Notes under the pieces: generated by a model
Database searches by the model: none
What the model was told of the DNA's origin: nothing
What the model saw: only the letters and a program-made list of their open reading frames with translations
Program-made: the position numbers and the translations under genes
Part shown: positions 1-7,189 of the stretch, piece after piece
Position numbering within the stretch: the first letter of the stretch is position 1
How the letters are laid out: each line of letters starts with the position of its first letter
Source: JANLSE01 sp038214135
GTDB taxonomy: Bacteria > Chloroflexota > Chloroflexia > Chloroflexales > Roseiflexaceae
Length of the DNA: 36,117 nucleotides
Direction of reading: 5' to 3'
Assembly: GCA_038214135.1 (NCBI GenBank)
Contig: JBBQSD010000058.1
Span: 1 to 36,117 of the forward strand

Positions 1-104
1 ACCGCCCACCATGACGGCAATATAGGCCATTGCAGGCGGTTCGCGAACCGCCCACCATGACGGCAATATAGGCCATTGCAGGCGGTTCGCGAACCGCCCC
101 TACA
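1..104. repeat. 46-bp tandem repeat with palindrome
   Basis: Two identical 46-bp units (1-46 and 47-92) are followed by the first bases of a third. Each unit junction contains the 18-bp perfect palindrome GGCGGTTCGCGAACCGCC (35-52 and 81-98), and the last copy runs into CCCCTAC. The unit also holds a short GCAAT/ATTGC inverted repeat. The array may continue beyond the left edge. It lies just downstream of the minus-strand gene ending at 125. There are only two units and no unique spacers, so it is not a CRISPR. Confidence 0.85.
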
Positions 105-124
105 ATCATTGTTCTTGTAATGGC

Positions 125-2338
125 CTAACTATGCTTGGTCGGGTCGTCCCAGAACCAGGTTTCCGGGTCGTAGACGGCTGGCGTCGGGTGGATCCACGGA
201 TCGGTGAAGCCGCCCAAGGTCAGATCTTCCTTCTTCGGCACGTTCATCAAGCCATTCTTGACAATGAAGACACGTTGGAAGTTGGCGACCGAGCCCTGAA
301 CATATGGCCCGTTCTCAACATGAATTTTCATCATGTCCCAGACCAACTGATAGCGCTTCATGGCATCTGGCTCGACCTTGGTCTTATCGTAGATCTCCCA
401 CAGCTTGCCAATCGTTGGATCGAAGGCTTTGTCGGTTGCATAGATCCGTGGTGGCTTGCGCTCCCATGGATCGACGTCCTTCTCGGTTCCATCTGTATCG
501 GTGCCACGCAACTGATAGCCCTGGCCGTGCAATGATGCCCAGCGCGATGGCTCAAGCGGAACCAGCCATTGTGGGTAAACCAGGTGGTTCGGCCCATCGC
601 CAATACCCCAGCCTGCATCGTCCATATACTCGCCAGAGGCCTTTTTATCATCCCAGCCCTGAACAGGAACCGGGGTGATGGTGGCCTTGATGCCGATCTC
701 TTTCCAGTCACGCACCAGGAGTTCATTCTGTGCAACAGAATCTTTCTCAAGTGTGGCCTGGATCATGAGTAGGATTTCGAGCGGCTTGCCATCCGGCATG
801 CTGCGATAGCCATCGCCACCCTTCTTCAGATCCAATCCATCAAGCAGTGCATTAGCTGCATCAGGGTCGTGCTTGACGAAACTGTCGCGCCATTCGACAT
901 AGCGCGTCTTGGCTTCATCATTGAAGTTATACTCGATCGCCTTCGGGCTGAAGGTACCGGTCGTCTCTTCGCCAGTGTCGAAGTAGCGATTCTTCTTGAT
1001 CTCACTGCGGTTCTGGCCAAGCGAAAGTGCCTGGCGGAACTTCGGCTCGCGAATGAGCGCCCGCATAGCCGCATCTTTGAAGTCGTAGTTGAAGAAGAAT
1101 GCTTGGCCCGAGCCCGAGCCTGAGTCCCAGAAGCGGATCTCATAGCCGCCTGCATCGGCCTGCTTACGCAGATTGGCGACGTCTGTCAGGTTCAGCACCC
1201 AATGATGCGTCCAGTCCGACTTGCCTTGCAGCACATTGACCTTCTCGACCTCGCCATTCTGGAATGTTGTTGAGACGATTTTGTCGATGTACGGCAGCTG
1301 GTTGCCCTCTTTATCGACAGCCCAGTAGAAGGGGTTGCGCTCATACACGCCACGAACGCCCTCTTCAAAGCTGGTGGTCTTCCAGCCGGTCATCGTCGGG
1401 CAATTTGCGTTGGTCACGAAACGAATATTCTTGGTATGGGCATCCCAATCTTTGTTCGCATCGGGCTTGAGTACCGGGTTAAACTGCTCCATAAAATGGC
1501 GCGGTGCCATCCAGCGCGGGCCGATGCCAGCATTCACCCACATCGCCAGCCGATCAGCAGTCAGCGGGGTTGGGGCATCGAAGATCAGTTGGAGGGTGTA
1601 ATCATCGACCTTCTTGAAGGTTGCCAGGGTACCTTTGCCGGAACGGCCTTCGTCTGGTGGTGGCTCGATTGGCTTGAGGCCGGCGGGGAATTCCTTCTCC
1701 TTGCCATTTGCGCCGACCATGTACTCCCACCAGTACAGAATGTCATCAACCGTCCAGGGCTTACCATCCGACCACTTCAGCCCCTCGCGGAACTTGAAGG
1801 TCCACTGGCTTGTGTCGGCATTGGCTTCCCAGCTTTCTGCCAGGCCAGGCCCGATTGCAAGGCCATCCTTGAGCCAGCGCAATGGTGAGTGGCCATACTG
1901 GCTTTCCTGAACAATTGTGGCCATGCCATCTGGGCCCCAGCTATTGGTCCAGTTCAGCGTGCCACCATATTTACCGGTGCCAAGCCAGGCGTGCGGCGGG
2001 GTATAGGGGTTCTTTGGCAGACGCTCATCGACGGAGGGCAGCTTGCCATCCTTGACCATGGCTTCAACCAGTGGCGATTCTTTATATTTGCTCGTGGCAA
2101 CGGGAATAGCCGTTGCTTGGGGTGGAGTAGTTGGCTGGACCATGGCTGTTGGAACGGTGGTTGGCGCGGCAGCAGTTGGCGCAGCTGGCGCGGCGGTTGG
2201 AGCTGCCGGGGCAGCAGGGGCAGCAGTTGGGGCAGTTGGCGCGGCTCCGCCACAGGCTGCTATTGTTGCACCAAATGCTGAAATCGCGCTCAACCGCAGG
2301 AAACCGCGGCGACCCAATTTACGGGGTTTTTCCACCAT
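125..2338 (-). CDS. ABC transporter substrate-binding lipoprotein, family 5 (peptide/oligosaccharide type)
   Basis: This 737-aa protein is an extracellular solute-binding protein of family 5 (OppA/DppA-like), which captures peptides, sugars or similar solutes for an ABC importer. The N-terminus has a twin-arginine motif (GRRGFLRL, residues 9-16) and a lipobox ending at Cys29 (IAAC). The predicted product is therefore a Tat-exported, lipid-anchored protein. A low-complexity Ala/Pro/Thr linker (about 31-75) precedes the binding domain, where WTFKFREGLKWSDGKPWTVDD is the typical family 5 segment. The open frame continues 44 codons upstream, but AAGGAGG sits only 2 nt before ATG 2338 and 5 nt before GTG 2335, so one of these two is the start. 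No cognate permease or ATPase genes are adjacent, and the ligand is unknown. Confidence 0.9.
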   Translation of the reverse strand: MVEKPRKLGRRGFLRLSAISAFGATIAACGGAAPTAPTAAPAAPAAPTAAPAAPTAAAPTTVPTAMVQPTTPPQATAIPVATSKYKESPLVEAMVKDGKLPSVDERLPKNPYTPPHAWLGTGKYGGTLNWTNSWGPDGMATIVQESQYGHSPLRWLKDGLAIGPGLAESWEANADTSQWTFKFREGLKWSDGKPWTVDDILYWWEYMVGANGKEKEFPAGLKPIEPPPDEGRSGKGTLATFKKVDDYTLQLIFDAPTPLTADRLAMWVNAGIGPRWMAPRHFMEQFNPVLKPDANKDWDAHTKNIRFVTNANCPTMTGWKTTSFEEGVRGVYERNPFYWAVDKEGNQLPYIDKIVSTTFQNGEVEKVNVLQGKSDWTHHWVLNLTDVANLRKQADAGGYEIRFWDSGSGSGQAFFFNYDFKDAAMRALIREPKFRQALSLGQNRSEIKKNRYFDTGEETTGTFSPKAIEYNFNDEAKTRYVEWRDSFVKHDPDAANALLDGLDLKKGGDGYRSMPDGKPLEILLMIQATLEKDSVAQNELLVRDWKEIGIKATITPVPVQGWDDKKASGEYMDDAGWGIGDGPNHLVYPQWLVPLEPSRWASLHGQGYQLRGTDTDGTEKDVDPWERKPPRIYATDKAFDPTIGKLWEIYDKTKVEPDAMKRYQLVWDMMKIHVENGPYVQGSVANFQRVFIVKNGLMNVPKKEDLTLGGFTDPWIHPTPAVYDPETWFWDDPTKHS

Positions 2339-2350
2339 AACCTCCTTGTT
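2334..2350 (-). promoter_or_regulatory. Strong ribosome binding site deciding the start of the family 5 binding protein
   Basis: On the minus strand a perfect AAGGAGG (2341-2347) precedes ATG 2338 by 2 nt and the following in-frame GTG 2335 by 5 nt. The spacing favours GTG 2335, while start-codon preference favours ATG 2338. Either way the upstream 44 in-frame codons are not translated as part of this protein. Confidence 0.6.
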
Positions 2351-2518
2351 GGTGAATCTGAGATGTTCGTAACTGAGAACAGGTTCATAACCATATGCTT
2401 GGGGAATCTGTAGGGGATTGCTCAGCCTATGCCATGCACACCTCCGAGAGTCTAACAGGAGAGAATACAATTGTGTGGGATATGAGTATATTTATTGTAA
2501 GCGGGTTTGTAGTGCTTG

Positions 2519-3061
2519 TCAACGCAATGGCTCGAATGCAGTAATTCGTATTAGTTTATCACCGGCCATGAATGAATCGCAGTCTGGAATCTGGAAATGG
2601 CGAATGGTATATGTCCAGAAGTCGGCATGTCGCCAGTTTGGATGTGGCTCAATGCGAATATAGATTTCCTGTGGGTAGCCATATTGGGGATCATAGCTGG
2701 TTTGGACGCTAATCTGATCATCACAGGCGCATCCAAGGGTAATGCAACGAGCGCCAGGGTCGCCATCGCGTTGGGCAATTGCAAACAGTTCCGTAATGGT
2801 TTTCGCATCACGCTGGCAACGGCTCCAGGGTTGTTTCGCAACCACTCGTTCATTGCGCACCTCAATATCCTGAAAGCAATGGAATTCCTCCAGTGTCATC
2901 TTGTAGGCTCCAAATGGGCGGTGTTCCCAGAGGGCGCGGGCGTGGGCAAGTTCTTGAGCGCGAGCACGTGGCGCGGCATTCAACAGCAGTTCGAGCCCGC
3001 CAAAAGCGGCAACCAGGAACATCAGCGTACTGATCAGCATCAAACGTTGTTTTGCATTCAT
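2519..3061 (-). CDS. Membrane-anchored small protein, DUF6174-like
   Basis: This 180-aa protein has one N-terminal hydrophobic segment (residues about 8-28), then an extracytoplasmic domain rich in cysteine (HCF, SRCQ, RCITLGCACDD, PDCD). The pattern of a YKMTLEEFHCF strand, a later TITELFAIA helix and a YDPQYGYP motif resembles DUF6174 proteins, whose function is unknown. ATG 3061 overlaps the upstream gene's stop in an ATGA arrangement, so the two are translationally coupled. A longer open frame to 3208 exists, but it overlaps the upstream gene heavily and is disfavoured. The DUF6174 assignment is from memory of the motif pattern and should be treated as tentative. Confidence 0.65.
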   Translation of the reverse strand: MNAKQRLMLISTLMFLVAAFGGLELLLNAAPRARAQELAHARALWEHRPFGAYKMTLEEFHCFQDIEVRNERVVAKQPWSRCQRDAKTITELFAIAQRDGDPGARCITLGCACDDQISVQTSYDPQYGYPQEIYIRIEPHPNWRHADFWTYTIRHFQIPDCDSFMAGDKLIRITAFEPLR

Positions 3062-3540
3062 GGCAGTATTCGGCTGAGATATGGCTGGAGCCACGCTGGA
3101 ATCGGCAGCGCTGTTTCGTCGGTAAGCTCGGGCAGTGGCGTTTTGGGTAATCCCAAATCGAGAATTGTTAGGGTACACTTGGCCTCGGCTTCGGCGCATT
3201 CGAGCCAACCATCTTCCAAGCGGCCATTTGCAAGAGCAACCGAGATCTTGTAACCATATGGATAGACATTGGAGCCATATTGGATGTTAATGCGATCAGG
3301 CCAACGCTCGCCCATATAAACTGCTGTCGGCGTCAGGCCATGCTGGCGAAGAACAGAGCTGATCTGGTCCTCGTGGCTGCGAATTGGCGCAGGGCGCATT
3401 GCAATAGCAAGTAGCGGAAGCACAATGCAACTAAGCGCAAGCAGGGCAAGCGCAGCGATACTCCAACGCCTCAGGCGCTGGGAGGGGTGGGGCAGCGGCG
3501 AACGAATGTCAGCGGGATGCTCCGTATACGTGCCGTCCAT
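3058..3540 (-). CDS. Hypothetical membrane-anchored protein
   Basis: This 160-aa protein has a short cytoplasmic start, one strong transmembrane helix (about 26-47) and an extracytoplasmic domain of about 110 residues containing VYPYGYKISVALANGRLEDGWLEC. I do not recognise a family. The YPYGYKI segment loosely echoes the YGYPQEIYIRI segment of the downstream protein, so the pair may be divergent paralogues. AAGGAG lies 5 nt before ATG 3540, which supports this start. It overlaps the next gene by 4 nt (ATGA), so the two form a two-gene operon. Confidence 0.7.
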   Translation of the reverse strand: MDGTYTEHPADIRSPLPHPSQRLRRWSIAALALLALSCIVLPLLAIAMRPAPIRSHEDQISSVLRQHGLTPTAVYMGERWPDRINIQYGSNVYPYGYKISVALANGRLEDGWLECAEAEAKCTLTILDLGLPKTPLPELTDETALPIPAWLQPYLSRILP

Positions 3541-3583
3541 GCGAGCTCCTTCGCACGAATTGAATCTACCACCGTGTCATACT

Positions 3584-3624
3584 ATCGTACCATGTTTGGG
3601 GAATTGGGCAAGGCATGGTACGAT
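3584..3624. repeat. 11-bp perfect inverted repeat in a divergent promoter region
   Basis: ATCGTACCATG (3584-3594) and CATGGTACGAT (3614-3624) are perfect complements separated by 19 nt. They lie between the divergent genes starting at 3540 and 3824. This could be an operator or a transcript hairpin. No T-tract follows, so a terminator role is unlikely. Confidence 0.6.
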
Positions 3625-3652
3625 CATGGGTAGTAGGTTTGAGCGCAGCATT

Positions 3653-3788
3653 CAGGAGTCAGGAGTCAGAATGGTGCGTATGCAAGGTCAGTGGTACGAC
3701 TTTTGCTTTCTTGTTCGCGTGTTCGCTTGCTCGTTTGTTCGCTTGTCCTTTGTTGACTGCATCTTGGTATTGTGACTCCTGACTCCTG
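3653..3788. repeat. AGGAGTC heptamer repeats as a 16-bp inverted pair
   Basis: CAGGAGTCAGGAGTCA (3653-3668) pairs perfectly with TGACTCCTGACTCCTG (3773-3788) across 104 nt. Each arm is two copies of a 7-bp unit. Between the arms are GTTCGC/TTGTTCGCTTG repeats (about 3711-3745). The segment sits about 40 nt upstream of the FabG-like gene. The left arm plus flank (22 bp, 3654-3675) recurs exactly at 18706-18727. Confidence 0.8.
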
Positions 3789-3823
3789 ATTTCTCGATTC
3801 TCGGTTCTTATAAAGGAAACGGC

Positions 3824-4570
3824 ATGTCCCTCCATGGCCAGGTCGCAATTGTTACAGGTGCTTCGCGCGGAATTGGTAGAGCGATTGCGCTCGATCTTGC
3901 TACCCGCGGCGTGCGAGTCCTGGTGAACTATCAGCACAGTGCCGCTGCGGCAGAAGAGGTTGTCGCAACCATCAGATCGAACGGCGGTGATGCCTTCGCA
4001 CATTGTGCCTCGGTTGCCGATTCGAGCGATGTCGCTGCGCTGGTGGCGGCGGCCCTTGAGCGCTGGGGCCAGATCGATATGCTGGTCAATAATGCTGGCA
4101 TTACCGCCGATGGCCCATTTGTGCGCATGAAAGAAGCGCAGTGGCATGCGGTGATCGAGACAAACCTGACTGGGGTGTTCTTGTGTTGTCGGGCAGTTCT
4201 TGGGCCAATGCGGGCGCGTGGCTATGGCCGCATCGTCAGTATTGGCTCGCTTGCCGGGCTCGCCGGTAATGTCGGGCAGGTCAATTATGCAGCTGCCAAG
4301 GCTGGCCTGGTTGGCTTCATGCGTGCGCTGGCTCGCGAGGCAGCCCGCGATAGTATCACCGCCAATATCGTCGCACCTGGCTATATCGAAACCGATATGC
4401 TTGGGCATGTTCCCGAGGCACAACGCGAGTGGGCGCTGAATGCGATTGCCATGCGTCGCTTCGGGCAACCCGAGGAGATAGCGCCAGCGGTAGCGTTCCT
4501 GCTCTCACCCGAGGCATCGTATATCACTGGGCAGGTGCTGGCAATCGATGGTGGCTGGGTAATGCCGTAA
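3824..4570 (+). CDS. 3-oxoacyl-ACP reductase-like SDR (FabG family)
   Basis: This 248-aa classical short-chain dehydrogenase/reductase has the NADP(H)-binding TGASRGIG motif (11-18), NNAG (89-92) and the catalytic tetrad Asn114-Ser142-Tyr155-Lys159 in FabG-like context (NYAAAKAG). It is full length and closest to FabG, which reduces 3-oxoacyl-ACP in fatty acid elongation. A second FabG (31087-31839) lies beside acpP and is the better candidate for the housekeeping enzyme, so this stand-alone copy may act on a different acyl or polyketide-like substrate. AAAGGA precedes ATG 3824 by about 8 nt. It is not in an operon; repeat-rich spacers flank both sides. Confidence 0.88.
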   Translation: MSLHGQVAIVTGASRGIGRAIALDLATRGVRVLVNYQHSAAAAEEVVATIRSNGGDAFAHCASVADSSDVAALVAAALERWGQIDMLVNNAGITADGPFVRMKEAQWHAVIETNLTGVFLCCRAVLGPMRARGYGRIVSIGSLAGLAGNVGQVNYAAAKAGLVGFMRALAREAARDSITANIVAPGYIETDMLGHVPEAQREWALNAIAMRRFGQPEEIAPAVAFLLSPEASYITGQVLAIDGGWVMP

Positions 4571-4575
4571 TACCG

Positions 4576-4610
4576 AGCTTTCAGCACTCAGCTTTCAGCT
4601 TTCAGTTTCC
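4576..4610. repeat. AGCTTTC heptamer repeat
   Basis: Five consecutive 7-bp units start just after the stop of the FabG-like gene: AGCTTTC, AGCACTC, AGCTTTC, AGCTTTC, AGTTTCC. Three are identical and two are diverged. Confidence 0.75.
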
Positions 4611-4688
4611 CTGCCAATAAATGTCTGAGCACGGCACCAGGCGGCTGATCGATCTTCCCATATACATCGGGGGAGGGTTTGCTCACAC

Positions 4689-4711
4689 GCTGCGGGCTAA
4701 GGCCACGCAGC
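4689..4711. repeat. GCTGCG...CGCAGC hairpin
   Basis: GCTGCGGGC and GCCACGCAGC flank TAAG. This imperfect palindrome has the same core (GGCTAA-GCC) as the perfect 20-bp palindrome at 36050-36069, so it may be a diverged copy of that family. Confidence 0.5.
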
Positions 4712-4788
4712 TAGGGTTATCGTTTTCTTGCCGCAGGCTTATGATCTTTTACATTTAGATCGGGTATGGTTTGTCGGTGTTTATGGAG

Positions 4789-4809
4789 TGCGGCAGCTAT
4801 GCTGCCGCA
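4789..4809. repeat. 9-bp-stem hairpin
   Basis: TGCGGCAGC (4789-4797), loop TAT, GCTGCCGCA (4801-4809). The stem is perfect but no T-run follows on either side, so it is not a classical intrinsic terminator. Confidence 0.6.
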
Positions 4810-4865
4810 GCGCACGCATGGCTTGCGCAATCCATATCAGCACCAGCGGCGTCAGGCGCGATTTT

Positions 4866-4916
4866 CCCGATTATTTGTTCAATCTCCATGAGTACTCTGG
4901 AAATTAAATAATCGGG
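4866..4916. repeat. 11-bp perfect inverted repeat
   Basis: CCCGATTATTT (4866-4876) pairs with AAATAATCGGG (4906-4916) across 29 nt. Its function is unknown. The arms could be a fold-back insertion remnant or an RNA hairpin. Confidence 0.6.
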
Positions 4917-5048
4917 TATTCTTCCTCGGCTAACTCCCCTCTTCCGGCGTGGGAGAGGGGCAAGGGGTGCGGGCATCCATCGTTCTTCCCGATGAAATAG
5001 GAGATTTTCATTAGCCTGCGGATTCCGGGGCGTTCATTTACACTAAAA

Positions 5049-5095
5049 GCTGACGGCTGACGGCTGACGGCTGACGGCTGACGGCTGACGGCTGA
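5049..5095. repeat. (GCTGACG)6 heptamer microsatellite
   Basis: Six perfect GCTGACG units are followed by GCTGA (five of seven bases of another unit). The perfection implies recent expansion. It ends 100 nt upstream of the HTH-M23 gene, so copy-number change could alter spacing in its promoter region. Confidence 0.9.
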
Positions 5096-5194
5096 ATACT
5101 CAAAACTGAGATTTTGTAAGCTTGATGTCATGCACACGGGCACGCAATCTGGGTATGCTGCGAATGTGTTTAATCACTTGATCGCAGGAGGCCC

Positions 5195-6145
5195 ATGCAT
5201 CCAATTCGATCTGCCCGACGCGTTCGCGGCCTAACGATCATCGAACTCGCTCAGCAAAGCGGAATTCCTGCACGCATGATCTGCATGTTTGAACAGGGCA
5301 TGCTTCCGCTTGATGCCGCTAATGCGGAACAGCTTGCCTCCGCTCTAGCATTGCCGCTGACACTGCTGATGCGCGCCGCCGATGCGAGATCACCAGGCAT
5401 AGCCCCTGGATCTCAGAGCCGTTTCCCACAGATTTTATCACGGTATCTGGTTGCTATTACGCTTCTGTTTGGCGCACTTCTGCTTGGCACTGCTCTTGCG
5501 GTTGTGTGGCCGCTCTTCAGCTCGGTTCGCCGGGTTGATGCATCTGCGGCCCACTCTGCCAATGCTGCGGCGGCTGTTATCATACCGACTACGATTCAGT
5601 ATGAACGAACCGCTGTGGCAACCGCGCTCCCAATACCTACCGCCACGCAGATCCCCACCCCGAGTGCGACATCGGCTCCGACTGTTGCTGCAGGTGGTTC
5701 GCCACGTGCCTGCCCATTATTGGCAGAACCACAACGAGTTGTGATTACACAGGGCTATGGCGAAGCAACCCATGCGCCAACCAACACATCGGGTGCGATT
5801 GATTTAGGGATTGATTCGGATGGAGATGGGTACGCCGAACCAGATGCGACGAGTGGCGTGGTCATTCTGGCAACCCAGAATGGTATTGCAAGGGTCTGGC
5901 TTGGTAGTTGGCCGGGTGGCAATGTTATTCGGGTTGTCGATGAGCAGAATGGCTGGAACACGCTGTATGCCCATTTGGACGAAGTTTCGGTCAGCGATGG
6001 CCAGGCCGTGACGGTTGGAATGCCACTTGGAACCGTCGGTAGCACCGGCATGACCAGCGGGCCACATCTGCATTATGAGATCTGGCATTATGGCGAAAAC
6101 CTTAACCCGACCGATATGGCACCGTGTTGGCAGATGCCTCGATAA
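5195..6145 (+). CDS. HTH-TM-LytM (M23-like) membrane protein, probably with a degenerate metal site
   Basis: This 316-aa protein has three parts. Residues 1-60 form an XRE/RodZ-like helix-turn-helix (LTIIELAQQSGIPARMICMFEQG). A transmembrane helix follows at about 84-106. A Pro/Thr-rich linker leads to an extracytoplasmic LytM/M23 domain (about 178-310). The M23 C-terminal motif is present (YAHL 259-262; GPHLHYEIW 289-297). The usual HxGxD first-ligand motif, however, reads SGAID (199-203), with Asp203 kept and the expected His replaced. His193 is nearby but displaced. The protein may therefore be a peptidoglycan-binding or activator protein rather than an active endopeptidase; active M23 enzymes cut peptide cross-links. 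AGGAGG lies 3 nt before ATG 5195. Confidence 0.82.
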   Translation: MHPIRSARRVRGLTIIELAQQSGIPARMICMFEQGMLPLDAANAEQLASALALPLTLLMRAADARSPGIAPGSQSRFPQILSRYLVAITLLFGALLLGTALAVVWPLFSSVRRVDASAAHSANAAAAVIIPTTIQYERTAVATALPIPTATQIPTPSATSAPTVAAGGSPRACPLLAEPQRVVITQGYGEATHAPTNTSGAIDLGIDSDGDGYAEPDATSGVVILATQNGIARVWLGSWPGGNVIRVVDEQNGWNTLYAHLDEVSVSDGQAVTVGMPLGTVGSTGMTSGPHLHYEIWHYGENLNPTDMAPCWQMPR

Positions 6146-6174
6146 CCAATAGCCAAGAACTAACCATCCTGACC

Positions 6175-6264
6175 GGATGACACGGTGACAAGGTGAATAT
6201 GTTTGATGATGGCGTACCACTTCGATTAAGGATCTGTCACCGTGTCATCCCGTCACCTGGTCAC
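6175..6264. repeat. GTCACC-type inverted repeats
   Basis: GGATGACACGGTGACA (6175-6190) is perfectly complementary to TGTCACCGTGTCATCC (6235-6250), with a 44-nt loop. The second arm continues as CGTCACCTGGTCACA, whose last 13 bases recur at 14006-14018. It lies downstream of the HTH-M23 gene and upstream of rsmI. A further CGTGTCACATAATCACCTGGTG stretch abuts the rsmI start. Confidence 0.75.
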
Positions 6265-6282
6265 ACGTTCCGCAGTTCCGAC

Positions 6283-6311
6283 TCGACACATGCTCCCTCC
6301 ACCGCTACAAT
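6283..6311 (+). promoter_or_regulatory. Sigma70-like promoter for rsmI
   Basis: TCGACA (6283-6288) and TACAAT (6306-6311) are separated by 17 bp. Each hexamer matches the consensus at five of six positions. Transcription would begin near 6318, about 35 nt before the rsmI ATG at 6353. Confidence 0.5.
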
Positions 6312-6352
6312 AGAGAACTATTCGTCATCGTGTCACATAATCACCTGGTGCT

Positions 6353-7120
6353 ATGCTCTATCTTGTTGCTACACCAATCGGGAATTTAGGCGACATCACG
6401 CTGCGTGCGCTTGAGGTGCTGCGTTCGGTTGATTATGTTGCCAGTGAAGATACGCGCAAAACGGGTATTCTACTCAAGCATTTCGAGATCAAGAAGCCAC
6501 AGATCGCCTTTCACGAACATAATGAGCAACAGGCTGGCCCGCGAATTATTGGCCTACTACGCCAGGGCCAATCGGTTGCACTCGTTACGGATGCTGGTAC
6601 ACCCGGTATTGCCGATCCAGGGTTCACAATCATTCGGCGGGCATTGGCCGAGGATCTACCAGTGACAATGATCCCTGGGCCGACTGGCCTGATCATGGCG
6701 TTGGTGCTTTCTGGGTTAGCGTTGCATAGCTTTACCTTTCGTGGCTTTCCACCGCGCAAACCCGGCCCGCGTCGCCGCTTCCTGGATGTGGATCGTGAAT
6801 CGCCGCATACCCTGATTTTCTATGAGAGCCCCTATCGCCTCGAAGCCTTTCTGCGCGATGCCCTGGCTGTCTATGGTGATCGACCGGCAGCGCTGGCCAA
6901 TGATCTGACCAAACTGTATGAGCAGGTCGAACGTGCATCGCTGAGTGAATTGCTTGCATCTGTTGCAGCGCAGAAATTGCGCGGCGAGTATATTGTTGTC
7001 ATTGCTGGCGTAGGATCAGCACCTGCCGAATCTGGCGATTCATCTGCAACGGCCAATGATCGCGATCAGCAGGATGATGACGATCAGCAGGATGATCTAG
7101 ATGATGACGACAATGAATGA
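6353..7120 (+). CDS. rsmI: 16S rRNA (cytidine(1402)-2'-O)-methyltransferase
   Basis: This 255-aa enzyme is a tetrapyrrole-methylase-fold methyltransferase that 2'-O-methylates C1402 of 16S rRNA in the decoding centre, using SAM. Diagnostic motifs are LYLVATPIGNLGDIT (2-16), SEDTR (31-35), the glycine-rich TDAGTPGIADPG (79-90) and the IPGPTG / FRGFPPRK segments. Its length is close to bacterial RsmI without the variable C-terminal domain. Instead it ends in an acidic Gln/Asp tail (about 235-255). No good Shine-Dalgarno precedes ATG 6353, where the upstream bases belong to a GTCACC-type repeat. It shares its strand with the flanking M23 genes, but spacers of about 210 bp on each side argue for separate transcription. 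Confidence 0.95.
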   Translation: MLYLVATPIGNLGDITLRALEVLRSVDYVASEDTRKTGILLKHFEIKKPQIAFHEHNEQQAGPRIIGLLRQGQSVALVTDAGTPGIADPGFTIIRRALAEDLPVTMIPGPTGLIMALVLSGLALHSFTFRGFPPRKPGPRRRFLDVDRESPHTLIFYESPYRLEAFLRDALAVYGDRPAALANDLTKLYEQVERASLSELLASVAAQKLRGEYIVVIAGVGSAPAESGDSSATANDRDQQDDDDQQDDLDDDDNE

Positions 7121-7126
7121 TCGTAT

Positions 7127-7146
7127 GGGCGGTTCGCGAACCGCCC
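7127..7146. repeat. GGCGGTTCGCGAACCGCC palindrome copy
   Basis: A perfect 20-bp palindrome (the 18-bp core at 7128-7145 plus one G/C pair) begins 6 nt after the rsmI stop. It may form the 3' hairpin of the rsmI transcript. It is not followed by a T-run. Confidence 0.85.
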
Positions 7147-7189
7147 CGGCCCCTCTGGTTTCAGGTGTAGGGTTTTTCAGATCCTTGCT

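Larger units (their letters stand above)
4571..5194. other. Repeat-rich intergenic spacer without a credible gene
   Basis: This 624-bp spacer holds four structures. (1) 7-bp period AGCTTTC units at 4576-4610. (2) Hairpins at 4689-4711, 4789-4809 and 4866-4916. (3) A GC-rich CTCCCCTCTTCC...GGGAGAGGGG segment at about 4932-4960, resembling 7250-7290. (4) A (GCTGACG)6 array at 5049-5095. The only open frame of note (minus strand, 4904-5143) merely translates the heptamer array and is not a gene. Confidence 0.75.

Noticed and set aside
1..104. Possible CRISPR at the left edge
   Set aside because: Two contiguous identical 46-bp units with no variable spacers and no cas genes.
2597..3253. Plus-strand open frame of 218 codons opposite the DUF6174-like pair
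   Set aside because: The minus-strand genes have ribosome binding sites, ATGA coupling and membrane anchors. The plus frame has none of these.
3659..4468. 269-codon open frame antisense to the FabG-like gene
   Set aside because: It mirrors the codon usage of a clear SDR with all catalytic residues. No domain is recognisable in the antisense frame.
5049..5095. Possible CRISPR array
   Set aside because: Units are 7 bp and contiguous, with no spacers.
4904..5143. Minus-strand open frame of 79 codons with repeated SAVSRQP
   Set aside because: It is simply the translation of the GCTGACG heptamer array. No ribosome binding site and no homology-like content outside the repeat.
4571..5194. Structured RNA or tRNA in the large spacer
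   Set aside because: Hairpins are present, but no cloverleaf, riboswitch core or known RNA motif was recognised.
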